Assembly: GCF_943912825.1 (NCBI RefSeq)
Contig: NZ_CALTUX010000017.1
Location: 1-40,370, forward strand
Origin: an uncultured Anaerococcus sp.
GTDB taxonomy: Bacteria > Bacillota > Clostridia > Tissierellales > Peptoniphilaceae
Direction of reading: 5' to 3'
DNA: 40,370 bases
Shown here: in pieces, positions 8,067 to 15,806 of the stretch
Numbering within the stretch: the stretch's first letter is position 1
Layout: each line of letters opens with the position of its first letter
The notes under the pieces: generated by a model
The model's input: the letters and a program-made list of their open reading frames with translations, nothing else
What the model was told of the DNA's origin: nothing
The model's database searches: none
Made by a program: the position numbers and the translations under genes

Positions 8067-9265
8067 ATTATTCCTTTCAAAATTTTACAATAATTTTTAA
8101 TTACAAAGTTTACTTCGTCATCTGTAAGCTTAGTATGAAGAGGAAGTGTTATTTCATTTTCATATCGCTTATAGGCATTTGGATAATCTTTTATATCAAA
8201 TCCTAGATTTTTATAAGCTGTTAATAATGGAAGTGGTTTGTAATGAACATTACAAGCTACGCCTACTTTTGCCATTTCCTCTATTATTGAGTTTCTATCT
8301 TTTAAGCTTATTCCAGGTACTCTTGTTATATAAAGATGACCTGATGATGAATGAATATCATTATAATGGTCCAAGACTTCTATGCCTATAGGCTTAAATG
8401 CTGCATCATATCTTTGTATTATTTCCTTACGTCTTTTTAGAAGCTCTGGGTATCTTTTTACTTGAGCTAGACCAATTCCAGCTAGGACATCTGTCATGTT
8501 GCATTTATACCATGGACCAATTACATCATACTCCCATGAGCCTAGTTTAGTTTTGCTTAAGGCATCTTTTGATTGACCATGTAGGGATAGAAGTTGATAT
8601 TGTTTGTATAATTTCTCATTATCTAATCCTTCTCTATCTTTCCATGTAGAGTATCCACCTTCAGCTGTAGTGAAATTTTTAACAGCATGGAATGAGAAGT
8701 TTGAGAAATCTGCTACTGATCCTGTCTTCTTACCCATATACTCAGCTCCTAAAGAGTGGGCAGTATCAGCGACTACGATTATCCTTCCGAAATTTTCTTG
8801 AATTTCATTATTTGCTTTAAATAGATTTTTCTTTCTTTCAACTATATCAAAAATTTTGTCATAGTCACAAGGTATGCCTGCTAAATCAACAGGAATTATT
8901 ACTTTTGTCTTTTCTGTAATGGCTTCTTCTAGCTTTTCATAATCCATCTCTAGACTATCTTCCTGAGTATCTACCATCACTATTTTAGCGCCTACATGGT
9001 CTATTACTGAGGCAGATGCAGTATAAGTATAAGCACTTGTTATAACTTCATCTCCAGGTCCAATACCTAGGACTCTTAGGGTCATCTCAGCTGCAGCTGT
9101 CTGTGAATTTAGGCATACACCTATGTTAGTATCGGTAAATTGATTTAATTCTTTTTCTAGTTTCTTTGTTTTTGGTCCTGTTGTTATCCAGCCAGATTTA
9201 AGTGCATCAACAACTTCATCTATCTCTGCTTGAGATATGTCTGGTGGCGAAAATGGTATTTGCAT
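8063..9265 (-). CDS. DegT/DnrJ/EryC1/StrS-family sugar aminotransferase
   Basis: This 400-residue PLP enzyme begins IPFSPPDISQAEIDEVVDAL and WITTGPKT, the standard DegT start. It carries SQTAAAEMTL (phosphate binding) near residue 55, VVADTAHSLGAEY near 165, and the PLP-lysine motif FHAVKNFTTAEGG near 193. It should transfer an amino group from glutamate to the 4-keto position of the sugar made by the PglF-type enzyme just upstream, giving a UDP-4-amino-trideoxy sugar (PglE-like). AAAGGAG lies upstream of the ATG. The gap to the dehydratase gene is one base, and the end overlaps the ATP-grasp start by four bases. The exact stereochemistry cannot be read from the sequence. Confidence 0.9.
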   Translation of the reverse strand: MQIPFSPPDISQAEIDEVVDALKSGWITTGPKTKKLEKELNQFTDTNIGVCLNSQTAAAEMTLRVLGIGPGDEVITSAYTYTASASVIDHVGAKIVMVDTQEDSLEMDYEKLEEAITEKTKVIIPVDLAGIPCDYDKIFDIVERKKNLFKANNEIQENFGRIIVVADTAHSLGAEYMGKKTGSVADFSNFSFHAVKNFTTAEGGYSTWKDREGLDNEKLYKQYQLLSLHGQSKDALSKTKLGSWEYDVIGPWYKCNMTDVLAGIGLAQVKRYPELLKRRKEIIQRYDAAFKPIGIEVLDHYNDIHSSSGHLYITRVPGISLKDRNSIIEEMAKVGVACNVHYKPLPLLTAYKNLGFDIKDYPNAYKRYENEITLPLHTKLTDDEVNFVIKNYCKILKGII

Positions 9266-9266
9266 T

Positions 9267-11228
9267 TTAACTCCTTTGTTTTCCTATAAAAGTAGTAATA
9301 AGTTTATTAATTATCTCTACTATATCATCATTATCTAAGTGTTCTTCATTGATTACTGACTCTAGGTCTTTGAAGAAGTCTTCTCTTGAGAAGGCTAATG
9401 GCTTTCCTACTGATATTCCTTCGTGAACTGTTTCTGATAGGTTCTCCTCATCCATTAGCTTTTCTTCGTAGAGCTTTTCTCCTGGTCTAAGGCCTGTGTA
9501 GACTATTTTCATATTTATATCTGGTTCATATCCTGATAGCTTGATTAGCTGTCTAGCTAGATCATCAATCTTAACAGGATCTCCCATATCTAGGACGAAT
9601 ATTTCGCCGCCCTCTGCAATGGAACCTGCCTGGAGGACTAGTTTTACAGCTTCCTTTATTGTCATAAAATATCTAATAATATCAGGATGGGTGACTGTTA
9701 CTGGTCCACCTTCTGCTATCTGTCTTTTGAACAATGGTATTACCGAGCCATTTGACCCAAGTACATTTCCAAAACGTACTGCAACAAATTCTGTTCTTTG
9801 AGATTTTCCTGATAATTTACTAGCTGGGTCTACTGTGAAGGTATGGTCACCATCTCTTGCTATTATCTTACTTAGCATATTGTAGTTCTGATTTTCTCTT
9901 ACATCGTTTAGGCCTTGAATTATCTTTTCACAGACTCTCTTTGTAGCTCCCATTATAGATGTAGGATTTACGGCCTTGTCTGTAGATATCAGAACAAAAC
10001 GCTTTGCATTATAAATTAGAGATAAGAGTCCTACAATATAAGTACCTCTGACATTGTTTTTGATAGCCTCCATTGGGCTTACTTCCATGAGGGGTACGTG
10101 CTTGTGGGCTGCAGCATGGAATACTATGCTTGGCTTATATGTTTCAAATACTTGTTTGACTCTGTTGTAGTCTCTTACAGATCCAATTAAGGTTAGCAAA
10201 TTAAGGTCTTTGTGAGTTCTTTTTAATTCTTGCTCTATGTCGTAAGCATTGTTTTCGTATATGTCAAAAATTATGAGAAGCTTTGGACCATATTGGGCAA
10301 TCTGCCTACATAGCTCTGATCCTATCGAGCCTCCTCCTCCAGTGACGAGAACCACCTGGTCATTAAGGTATTCATAGGTTTCGTTAGAAAAAATCTTAAC
10401 TGGTTCACGACCTAGAAGGTCTTCTATATCTACATCCTTCATCTTGGATACTGATATCTTACCTGAGACTAATTGATAAAGTCCTGGTAAGACCTTGACC
10501 TCTGCATTCGTATCACTACATATGCTTAAGATCTCTTTCTTATCTCTTTCTGCCGCAGATGGTAGGGCTACTAGAATTAGGTCTACTAATTCCTTATCTA
10601 CGAGCTCTTTTATCTTATCTCTACCACCATAGATAATGGTGTTGTCTATATAGCGACCTTTCTTGCTTGGGTCATCGTCTATAAATCCTACTACCTTAAT
10701 CCTTGTATTTTCTTGGACATTGGATTTATTAATATCTTCCTTTATAGTTTGACCAGCAGAGCCAGCCCCGATTATTATCGCCTTCTTATATGAAGGATCT
10801 CTCCTGAGAGTATTGTACTTGGCTTGAATAAGAAGCTTTTTAGCAAATCTTAAGGCAACTGTGCCTGTATATTGCATAAGATATCCAAATATGAAATAAG
10901 ATACAGGCATCCTTTGATATAATAAAGTTATACCTATGATATGAGTGAAGAGCGATAAAATACAAGCCAAGCTAATCTGAATAAGCTCATTATATGAAGC
11001 ATATTGCAAAATCATCTTATAAAGTCTAAATAATGAATAAATAATGATGGTTATAGCTGTATTTATAAAAGCATATTTGCTAAATGCCGACAAGTACTCT
11101 ATAGGTATGGCTGAAAAATCCAAATCAAACCTGAAATACAAGGCAAAAAAGTATGAAAGGTTGATTATTATAATGTCAAAAAATAATAATATTAAAAACT
11201 TAATTAGTATTCCCTTTTTATCCTTCAT
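9267..11228 (-). CDS. Membrane-bound nucleotide-sugar 4,6-dehydratase (PglF/WbpM/CapD type)
   Basis: The 653-residue protein has four N-terminal membrane helices (about residues 8-130), a first nucleotide-binding segment (KKAIIIGAGSAGQTI near 150), and a C-terminal SDR domain starting with VLVTGGGGSIGSELCRQI near 290. The catalytic stretch STDKAVNPTSIMGATKR has Met in the usual Tyr place (MxxxK), as in WbpM/PglF dehydratases. It converts UDP-GlcNAc to a UDP-4-keto-6-deoxy sugar at the membrane. A TTG at 11249 is possible, but the ATG at 11228 has GGAAGGAG at the right spacing. The start overlaps the flippase end by 11 bases. With the adjoining aminotransferase it forms the bacillosamine-type branch. 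The usual PglD acetyltransferase is absent. Confidence 0.93.
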   Translation of the reverse strand: MKDKKGILIKFLILLFFDIIIINLSYFFALYFRFDLDFSAIPIEYLSAFSKYAFINTAITIIIYSLFRLYKMILQYASYNELIQISLACILSLFTHIIGITLLYQRMPVSYFIFGYLMQYTGTVALRFAKKLLIQAKYNTLRRDPSYKKAIIIGAGSAGQTIKEDINKSNVQENTRIKVVGFIDDDPSKKGRYIDNTIIYGGRDKIKELVDKELVDLILVALPSAAERDKKEILSICSDTNAEVKVLPGLYQLVSGKISVSKMKDVDIEDLLGREPVKIFSNETYEYLNDQVVLVTGGGGSIGSELCRQIAQYGPKLLIIFDIYENNAYDIEQELKRTHKDLNLLTLIGSVRDYNRVKQVFETYKPSIVFHAAAHKHVPLMEVSPMEAIKNNVRGTYIVGLLSLIYNAKRFVLISTDKAVNPTSIMGATKRVCEKIIQGLNDVRENQNYNMLSKIIARDGDHTFTVDPASKLSGKSQRTEFVAVRFGNVLGSNGSVIPLFKRQIAEGGPVTVTHPDIIRYFMTIKEAVKLVLQAGSIAEGGEIFVLDMGDPVKIDDLARQLIKLSGYEPDINMKIVYTGLRPGEKLYEEKLMDEENLSETVHEGISVGKPLAFSREDFFKDLESVINEEHLDNDDIVEIINKLITTFIGKQRS

Positions 11229-12759
11229 TGTTTCTCCTTCCAAATCCAACTTTAGTTTTAGCTATATTAATGAATTTTTGTATTTCTCTTATATTAGCAA
11301 AATAAATTAGTATCAAATATATGATTCCTGGAATTATAATAGATATCGCTAGAGATATTATTAAATTTAATTCTGCCATCAATTTGTAGTGTAAACTATA
11401 AGCTATGGCAGCCATAAGAAAAGATGATAAGACTATCTTCAGCATTGATGATAAGCTCTCTTTATAATCAAATTTATCAAACTTGATATAATAAACCACG
11501 CTTATTATTATAGAAGCTACTGCTGTAGATATGCTTGTAGCATAAGCTAGACCATCTATACCATATTGTTTTACTAATATTATATTTAATACAAAGTTTA
11601 TTACTTGTTGGATTAGAATTATTATTAATGGAGATCTGGAATCTCCTATAGCATAAAAGGCATTAGACAATATTCTCATAAAGGATATGAAAATTATGTA
11701 TGGGCCATAAGATACAATAAGCGATGCTACTATATTTGTATCTACCGCTGTGAAAGCATGTCTCTCATAAGCTAATTTTATAATTGGATTAGCTAGAGCC
11801 ATAAGTCCAAATGTGGCCGGTATAACTAGGGCCATAGTGAGTATAGCTGATGAAGAAAGTTTTTCTTTCATTTTGTCGAGTTTTTTGGAATGAGCAAAGT
11901 TAGCTATTTCTGGAAAGGTAATTGTAGCTATGGTTAGTGTTATTACTTCTACTATGAAATCAAGCATATTTTCAGTATAAAATACCTTTGCTACTCCGTC
12001 TATTCCAACATAGGCTGAAGCCATCGATTTATCTACCAGTAATGATATCTTATTTGCAGCGCTTGATATTATTACAGGAATCATTATTAAAATCATCCTA
12101 TTTATATCAGGATCAGCAAAATTTATTTTCAAACTATATTTAAAGCCTTTATTCTTACTTGCAAAAGGATATCTTATAAATTGTAAGATATTGGCTATTA
12201 GAGTCCCTATTATAAGCATATAAGGATTGTTGAAGGTACCTGTCATTATTGTTGATGAAATAATTATTACATTAAGTATCAATCCTGATATGACTGGGTC
12301 TATAAAGTTTCCTTTAGCATTTAAATATCCTCTCATCACTGATGAGTATAAAAATGTAAATATAGATACAGACATTATCCTGGTCCAAGATATGGCCATT
12401 TCTAAAGAAGGACCTGACAGTTTTGGTGAGAATATTTTTGCTATTGGTCCTGCAAATAAAATAATTAATACAAATACTACTATTCCACAGGCCATCAGCA
12501 CATTAATTAAATTTGATGTGAATAGGTCTGCTTTTTCATCTCCCCTATCATTTTTAACTTTAGTATAGATTGGTATGTAGGCAGATACTATTCCAGCCAC
12601 AACTGTGTACATCATTATATCTGGAATAGTTGTAGCTGTGACATATATTGATTTTATCTCTCCAGCTCCAATAACAGCAGCCATTACTGATTCTCTTACA
12701 AAACCAAATATTTTTGTAATAACAGTCAATATCATTATGATTACTGTCATCCTTCCCAT
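11218..12759 (-). CDS. MurJ/MviN-family lipid-linked glycan flippase
   Basis: The 513-residue protein has about 14 membrane helices and the MurJ N-terminal pattern (ILTVITKIFGFVRESVMAAV, with the Arg-Glu of helix 1, then YTVVAGIVSAYIPIY). The family moves lipid-linked saccharides across the membrane: MurJ flips lipid II, and Wzx-like relatives flip polysaccharide units. Because no other flippase is seen in this operon, I infer that this copy flips the polymer repeat unit rather than being the sole lipid II flippase. The sequence cannot exclude housekeeping MurJ. Translation may begin at either of two close ATGs (12759 or 12750); the first has GGGGAAG ahead of it. It follows the LCP gene by eight bases and overlaps the dehydratase. 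Confidence 0.88.
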   Translation of the reverse strand: MGRMTVIIMILTVITKIFGFVRESVMAAVIGAGEIKSIYVTATTIPDIMMYTVVAGIVSAYIPIYTKVKNDRGDEKADLFTSNLINVLMACGIVVFVLIILFAGPIAKIFSPKLSGPSLEMAISWTRIMSVSIFTFLYSSVMRGYLNAKGNFIDPVISGLILNVIIISSTIMTGTFNNPYMLIIGTLIANILQFIRYPFASKNKGFKYSLKINFADPDINRMILIMIPVIISSAANKISLLVDKSMASAYVGIDGVAKVFYTENMLDFIVEVITLTIATITFPEIANFAHSKKLDKMKEKLSSSAILTMALVIPATFGLMALANPIIKLAYERHAFTAVDTNIVASLIVSYGPYIIFISFMRILSNAFYAIGDSRSPLIIILIQQVINFVLNIILVKQYGIDGLAYATSISTAVASIIISVVYYIKFDKFDYKESLSSMLKIVLSSFLMAAIAYSLHYKLMAELNLIISLAISIIIPGIIYLILIYFANIREIQKFINIAKTKVGFGRRNNEG

Positions 12760-12767
12760 ATCTTCCC

Positions 12768-14189
12768 CTACTTGTTATTATCTTCTATGCTTCCCTTAAC
12801 TTTGTTTTTAGAATCTTCGTTTGGTACCATCATATATAGTCTAGAATCTGGCATTAGAGCTGATGGTAGGTCCATAGTACCCGCTCCTTCTAGAGCTTGG
12901 CTCTTTATCTTCCATGATGTGCCTTCGTCTAGTTGTCTATTAACTAATTCTATCATTTTGTCATAAGGCATATTTGTGTTAACTGATTTGAGTGCTACAC
13001 CTGCTATGTCTCCGAAGTTTAGGAGCATTTGAGGGCTGAGCATCTTTCTAATAATTGCCTCTATTATCCTGGTGTGGTTCTTGCCCCTATCGAAGTCTCC
13101 TGCTGCTTGGTGGTATCTGTCTCTTGCAAATACTAGGGCAGCTGTACCATCTAGGTGGTTTTTGCCTTGGACAAAGCTATAGCCACTTGCTGAAAACGCC
13201 CTTGGGTTTTCTACTTCTATTCCACCTAAGAGGTCTATTAAGTCTTTTAGGGTGGTGAAGTTGACCTTGGCATAGTAGTCTATGTTTTCTCCAAAGAGGC
13301 CCTCTAGGGTTGCTATTGACTTGTCTACTCCATATAGTCCGGCATGGGTTAGCTTGTCCTTGCCTATGCCTGGGATATCGACGTAGGAATCCCTAGGTAT
13401 GGTTGTAATTAGGACCTTGCCTGCTGTTGGGTTGACACTTATTATAAGGTTGACATCTGATCTAGATACTGTGGATAAAGATCCGTAGGTGTCTATACCT
13501 GATATATAGACATTGAAGGAATCATCTTTTGCAACTTCTTCCTTTTCCTTTTCTTCGCTCTTACCTTCTAATATGACTGAGTCTAAGATTCTGGTCTGGT
13601 CTGCGAAGTCTTCGATGTTTTCTTCTATGATTTGCCTAAAGCCTTCATTTAGAAGGATTACTTCCTCTTTGCCGCTTAAAAGACTCTTAGCTAGGGTTAT
13701 ATAGTCTACGTATTTGACCTTGGATAATTTTCCCTTATATTTGTCATTATATTCGCTTATTATCTTATCTATTGTTTCTTCATTGTCTGCCTCTGATGTG
13801 GCAAGGCTTGCATCTTTGATATCCTCTAGGCTATTATATGGTGAATCTTTCCTTACTATATAGGACATCTGTGTTTTTGTGATGTTCTTGTTCTTGTTGA
13901 TTTCATCGATTGTCCTGATGGATGTATTGGCATAGGACATGGCAACTCCCTGGCCTAAGACAATAAAAAGAAGGGCTATCAAATAAAGCACGTTAAAAGC
14001 ACCCTTGATTTTACCCTTGGTGTATAAAAGAATATAGATAAGCAAAAGCAAAATAGAGCTTCCCATTACTAGTAGCCTGTATTTCATTGGTAGAATATTG
14101 TATCTATTGATAAAATAAGCAAAGGCTATGTTCATCAATAATGAAATTATTATTATGATTTTTGGAAGATGTTTCTTTATGCTTTCCAT
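12768..14189 (-). CDS. LytR-CpsA-Psr (LCP) family glycopolymer-peptidoglycan ligase
   Basis: This 473-residue protein opens with three membrane helices (about residues 8-90). An extracytoplasmic segment around residues 100-210 (SYIVRKDSPYNSLEDIKD, LLSGKEEVILLNEGF) looks like half a periplasmic-binding fold, as in the longer CpsA-type members. The LCP catalytic domain follows from about 225: DVNLIISVNP, TTIPRDSYVDIPG, KLTHAGLYG, FVQGKNHLDGTAALVFARDR and DFDRGKNHTRIIEAII, including the conserved Arg and Asp residues. LCP enzymes transfer undecaprenyl-linked polymers to peptidoglycan. As the first gene of the operon it links the capsule or cell-wall polysaccharide made downstream to the wall. 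AGGAG precedes the ATG at 14189, and two possible promoters lie upstream. Less A+T rich than the distal operon genes. Confidence 0.93.
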   Translation of the reverse strand: MESIKKHLPKIIIIISLLMNIAFAYFINRYNILPMKYRLLVMGSSILLLLIYILLYTKGKIKGAFNVLYLIALLFIVLGQGVAMSYANTSIRTIDEINKNKNITKTQMSYIVRKDSPYNSLEDIKDASLATSEADNEETIDKIISEYNDKYKGKLSKVKYVDYITLAKSLLSGKEEVILLNEGFRQIIEENIEDFADQTRILDSVILEGKSEEKEKEEVAKDDSFNVYISGIDTYGSLSTVSRSDVNLIISVNPTAGKVLITTIPRDSYVDIPGIGKDKLTHAGLYGVDKSIATLEGLFGENIDYYAKVNFTTLKDLIDLLGGIEVENPRAFSASGYSFVQGKNHLDGTAALVFARDRYHQAAGDFDRGKNHTRIIEAIIRKMLSPQMLLNFGDIAGVALKSVNTNMPYDKMIELVNRQLDEGTSWKIKSQALEGAGTMDLPSALMPDSRLYMMVPNEDSKNKVKGSIEDNNK

Positions 14190-14216
14190 TTCTTACTCCT
14201 GAATTGTTATATCTAT

Positions 14217-14244
14217 ATTATCTTTTAATATAAGGATTTTGCAA
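14217..14244 (-). promoter_or_regulatory. Secondary candidate promoter of the polysaccharide operon
   Basis: On the minus strand TTGCAA (14239-14244) is followed after 16 bases by GATAAT (14217-14222), giving a leader of about 20 bases before the LCP start codon. The -35 box matches the consensus at four of six positions. This is weaker than the upstream promoter at 14317-14345 and may not be used. Confidence 0.35.
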
Positions 14245-14316
14245 GATAATAAAAAGCTTAACAAAATACTATGTGATTTGATTAAATTCATGTTAAGACA
14301 TATGGATATATATTAA

Positions 14317-14345
14317 ATTATAATATAAAATTGTGATTATGTAAA
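14317..14345 (-). promoter_or_regulatory. Main sigma-A promoter of the polysaccharide operon
   Basis: On the minus strand TTTACA (14340-14345) lies 17 bases before a perfect TATAAT (14317-14322). Transcription should begin near 14310, leaving a leader of about 120 bases before the LCP gene. It sits just inside the boundary of the repeat-filled intergenic region. Confidence 0.65.
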
Positions 14346-14449
14346 CAAAATAAAAGAGATGTTTATGTAATTTTCATATAATGTCAAGAAAGCTAAAATT
14401 TGTTGTGTATTCCTTGTGGGATGAGGTGTTTTTGGGATAGGATAAGGTG

Positions 14450-14464
14450 GTTTTCTGCGAAAAC
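14450..14464. repeat. Dyad of the repeat unit, lead-in copy
   Basis: GTTTTC-TGC-GAAAAC is an inverted repeat with six-base arms. It belongs to the incomplete lead-in of the tandem array and is the first of four such dyads. Confidence 0.75.
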
Positions 14465-14651
14465 TTTATCTCCCCTTGTTTCGACTTTTTCCTCTCCCCT
14501 TATCCCGACCGCAGTGGAGGGATCTATTACATATACTTATATATTTTGAAATACTTAGAACAATATGTTACTTATACGAAGAGTGTATATAGTAGTGCTT
14601 TGATTTGAGTAAATTGTGACTTACTATCAGTTCTAATGGGCATGTCTCCTG

Positions 14652-14689
14652 GAGCCGACGAGCTTGGTCTCTCTGAGCCGACGAGCTTG
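14652..14689. repeat. Short direct repeat inside copy 1
   Basis: GAGCCGACGAGCTTG occurs at 14652-14666 and again at 14675-14689, a period of 23 bases. The same doubled word with mutations occurs in copy 2 at 15065-15103. A related word (GAGCCGGGCAGGCTTG) is inserted once more in copy 2 near 15231, where copy 1 lacks it. Confidence 0.75.
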
Positions 14690-14715
14690 TCTTTGGTCGA
14701 TGAAAGGGAATAGTG

Positions 14716-14732
14716 AGTTTTCTTCGAAAACT
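14716..14732. repeat. Dyad of repeat copy 1
   Basis: AGTTTTC-TTC-GAAAACT, perfect seven-base arms. It is conserved in every copy although surrounding bases differ, which suggests the hairpin or its sequence matters. Confidence 0.75.
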
Positions 14733-15129
14733 TTTTGTAGATATAAGGTAATGATGATATTCACCTAATACCGATGTAATTACATATCCCGATATGAACA
14801 GATCGATGAGTTCTCTCACGTTCGTTCGAGAAGGGAGGATGGTGACGACATAGTTTTACTTTTCTCTGTTCTATCACTTTCTCCTTCCCTTGTCCCAATA
14901 TCTTTACTCCCCTTATCCCGACCGTAGCAGAGGGATCTATTACACAAGCTTAAATTAATAGAAACACTTTTAACAGCATGTTACTTATACGAGGAGTAAA
15001 TTTAGTTGTGCTTGGATTTAAGCAAGTAATGACGCCTAAGCAGTTCTAATAGACATGGCTCCAGGAGCCGACGGGCTTGGTCTATGTGAGCCGATGGGTT
15101 TATCTAATCCTCAAAGCAATGGAAGGGGA

Positions 15130-15146
15130 AGTTTTCTACGAAAACT
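15130..15146. repeat. Dyad of repeat copy 2
   Basis: AGTTTTC-TAC-GAAAACT, perfect seven-base arms, 414 bases after the dyad of copy 1. Confidence 0.75.
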
Positions 15147-15382
15147 TTTGTTATTATAAGGTAATCTTATATTTAGTTAATGCCGATGTATATACAAAAC
15201 CCATTATAGAAAGAACCATGGCCCTCAAAGAGCCGGGCAGGCTTGCACTCTCACATTCGTTCGAGAAGGGAAATGGTGACGACCAAGTTATTCTTTTCCC
15301 TATACTGTCACTTTCGCCTCCTCTTATCCCTATACCTATTCCTTATTTTTTTGACATAGCTTGCTCTTCTCCCCTTGTTTCG

Positions 15383-15407
15383 ACCGAGCTTGCGAGCGGA
15401 GAAATCT
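15383..15407. repeat. Interspersed short element, first copy
   Basis: A 25-base element beginning ACCGAGCTTGCGAG and ending GGAGAAATCT recurs at 15675-15699 with one changed base. Divergent forms head copies 1 and 2 (GACCGCAGTGGAGGGATCT near 14507). It resembles the family of short genome-wide intergenic repeats ending in a GGAGRRATCT word seen in many anaerobic Firmicutes; that resemblance is from memory and untested. Confidence 0.6.
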
Positions 15408-15544
15408 GAGATTGTTTTGATTAATATTTTTAAAGATATATTTGTTCTTTGATTTAAGTAAATAATAACGCCGGAGTAGTTCTAATAGACTTGTCTTCAG
15501 GAGGCGAAGGGCTGGCCACTACTGTCGATGCAAGGGTTAGAGTT

Positions 15545-15561
15545 AGTTTTCTACGAAAACT
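15545..15561. repeat. Dyad of repeat copy 3
   Basis: AGTTTTC-TAC-GAAAACT, identical to the copy 2 dyad and 415 bases after it, although the rest of copy 3 is strongly decayed. Confidence 0.75.
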
Positions 15562-15674
15562 TTTTTTATTTAAAGGTGATGGTTATATTTAACTAATGCC
15601 GATGTAGGTACAGAACCCTATATTTAAAGAACCATGAGTCCTCTCACGAAGTTCGAGGAGGAAGGTTGATTGCA

Positions 15675-15699
15675 ACCGAGCTTGCGAGTGGAGAAATCT
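15675..15699. repeat. Interspersed short element, second copy
   Basis: One-base variant of the element at 15383-15407, closing copy 3 of the tandem array. The two copies are 292 bases apart in the same orientation. Confidence 0.6.
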
Positions 15700-15713
15700 T
15701 ATTCTTTACGTTT

Positions 15714-15736
15714 CAAACGCAAGAATCTTGCGTTTG
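15714..15736 (+). terminator. Perfect 11-bp hairpin, possible plus-strand terminator
   Basis: CAAACGCAAGA and TCTTGCGTTTG form a perfect inverted repeat separated by one base and followed by the T-rich GTTTTGTCCTTTTT on the plus strand. No plus-strand gene precedes it, so it may be a decayed terminator or part of the repeat array. Confidence 0.4.
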
Positions 15737-15770
15737 GTTTTGTCCTTTTTCGTTTGTTCTCAAACTTAAA

Positions 15771-15798
15771 AGCCCTCTAGCTTTTATTCTAGAGGGCT
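15771..15798 (-). terminator. Bidirectional terminator after the hotdog thioesterase gene
   Basis: AGCCCTCTAG and CTAGAGGGCT form a perfect ten-base stem with an eight-base loop. It starts nine bases past the minus-strand thioesterase stop and is followed by TTTTAAGTTTG on that strand. On the plus strand it is followed by TTATCTTTTTATT, so it can also stop transcripts coming out of the repeat region. Confidence 0.85.
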
Positions 15799-15806
15799 TT
15801 ATCTTT

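Larger units (their letters stand above)
14441..15700. repeat. Imperfect tandem array of an about 414-bp unit, three copies
   Basis: This gene-free stretch consists of a partial lead-in (14441-14493), copy 1 (14494-14906), copy 2 (14907-15368, longer by an extra 21-base block and a doubled header) and a decayed copy 3 (15369-15700). Shared landmarks recur in the same order: a header CTCCCCTTRTYYCGACC, the words GTTACTTATACGA, GCAGTTCTAATRGRCATG, GAGCCGACGRGCTTGG, the dyad AGTTTTCNNCGAAAACT, YAATRCCGATGTA, and CTCTCACRTTCGTTCGAGAAG. The dyad spacing is 414 and 415 bases. Open frames in it are not conserved between copies, so I read it as non-coding. The function is unknown. It is richer in G+C than the polysaccharide genes, and the last copy ends close to a terminator. 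Confidence 0.85.

Noticed and set aside
14568..14819. 83-residue minus-strand open frame in the repeat region
   Set aside because: It lies wholly inside copy 1 of the tandem array, has no ribosome binding site, and is not kept open in copies 2 and 3.
15077..15409. 110-residue plus-strand open frame in the repeat region
   Set aside because: It spans the junction of repeat copies 2 and 3, and the matching frame in copy 1 is broken; composition does not look coding.
14441..15700. CRISPR array
   Set aside because: Repeats are about 414 bases with internal structure, not short identical repeats with unique spacers, and no cas gene is near.
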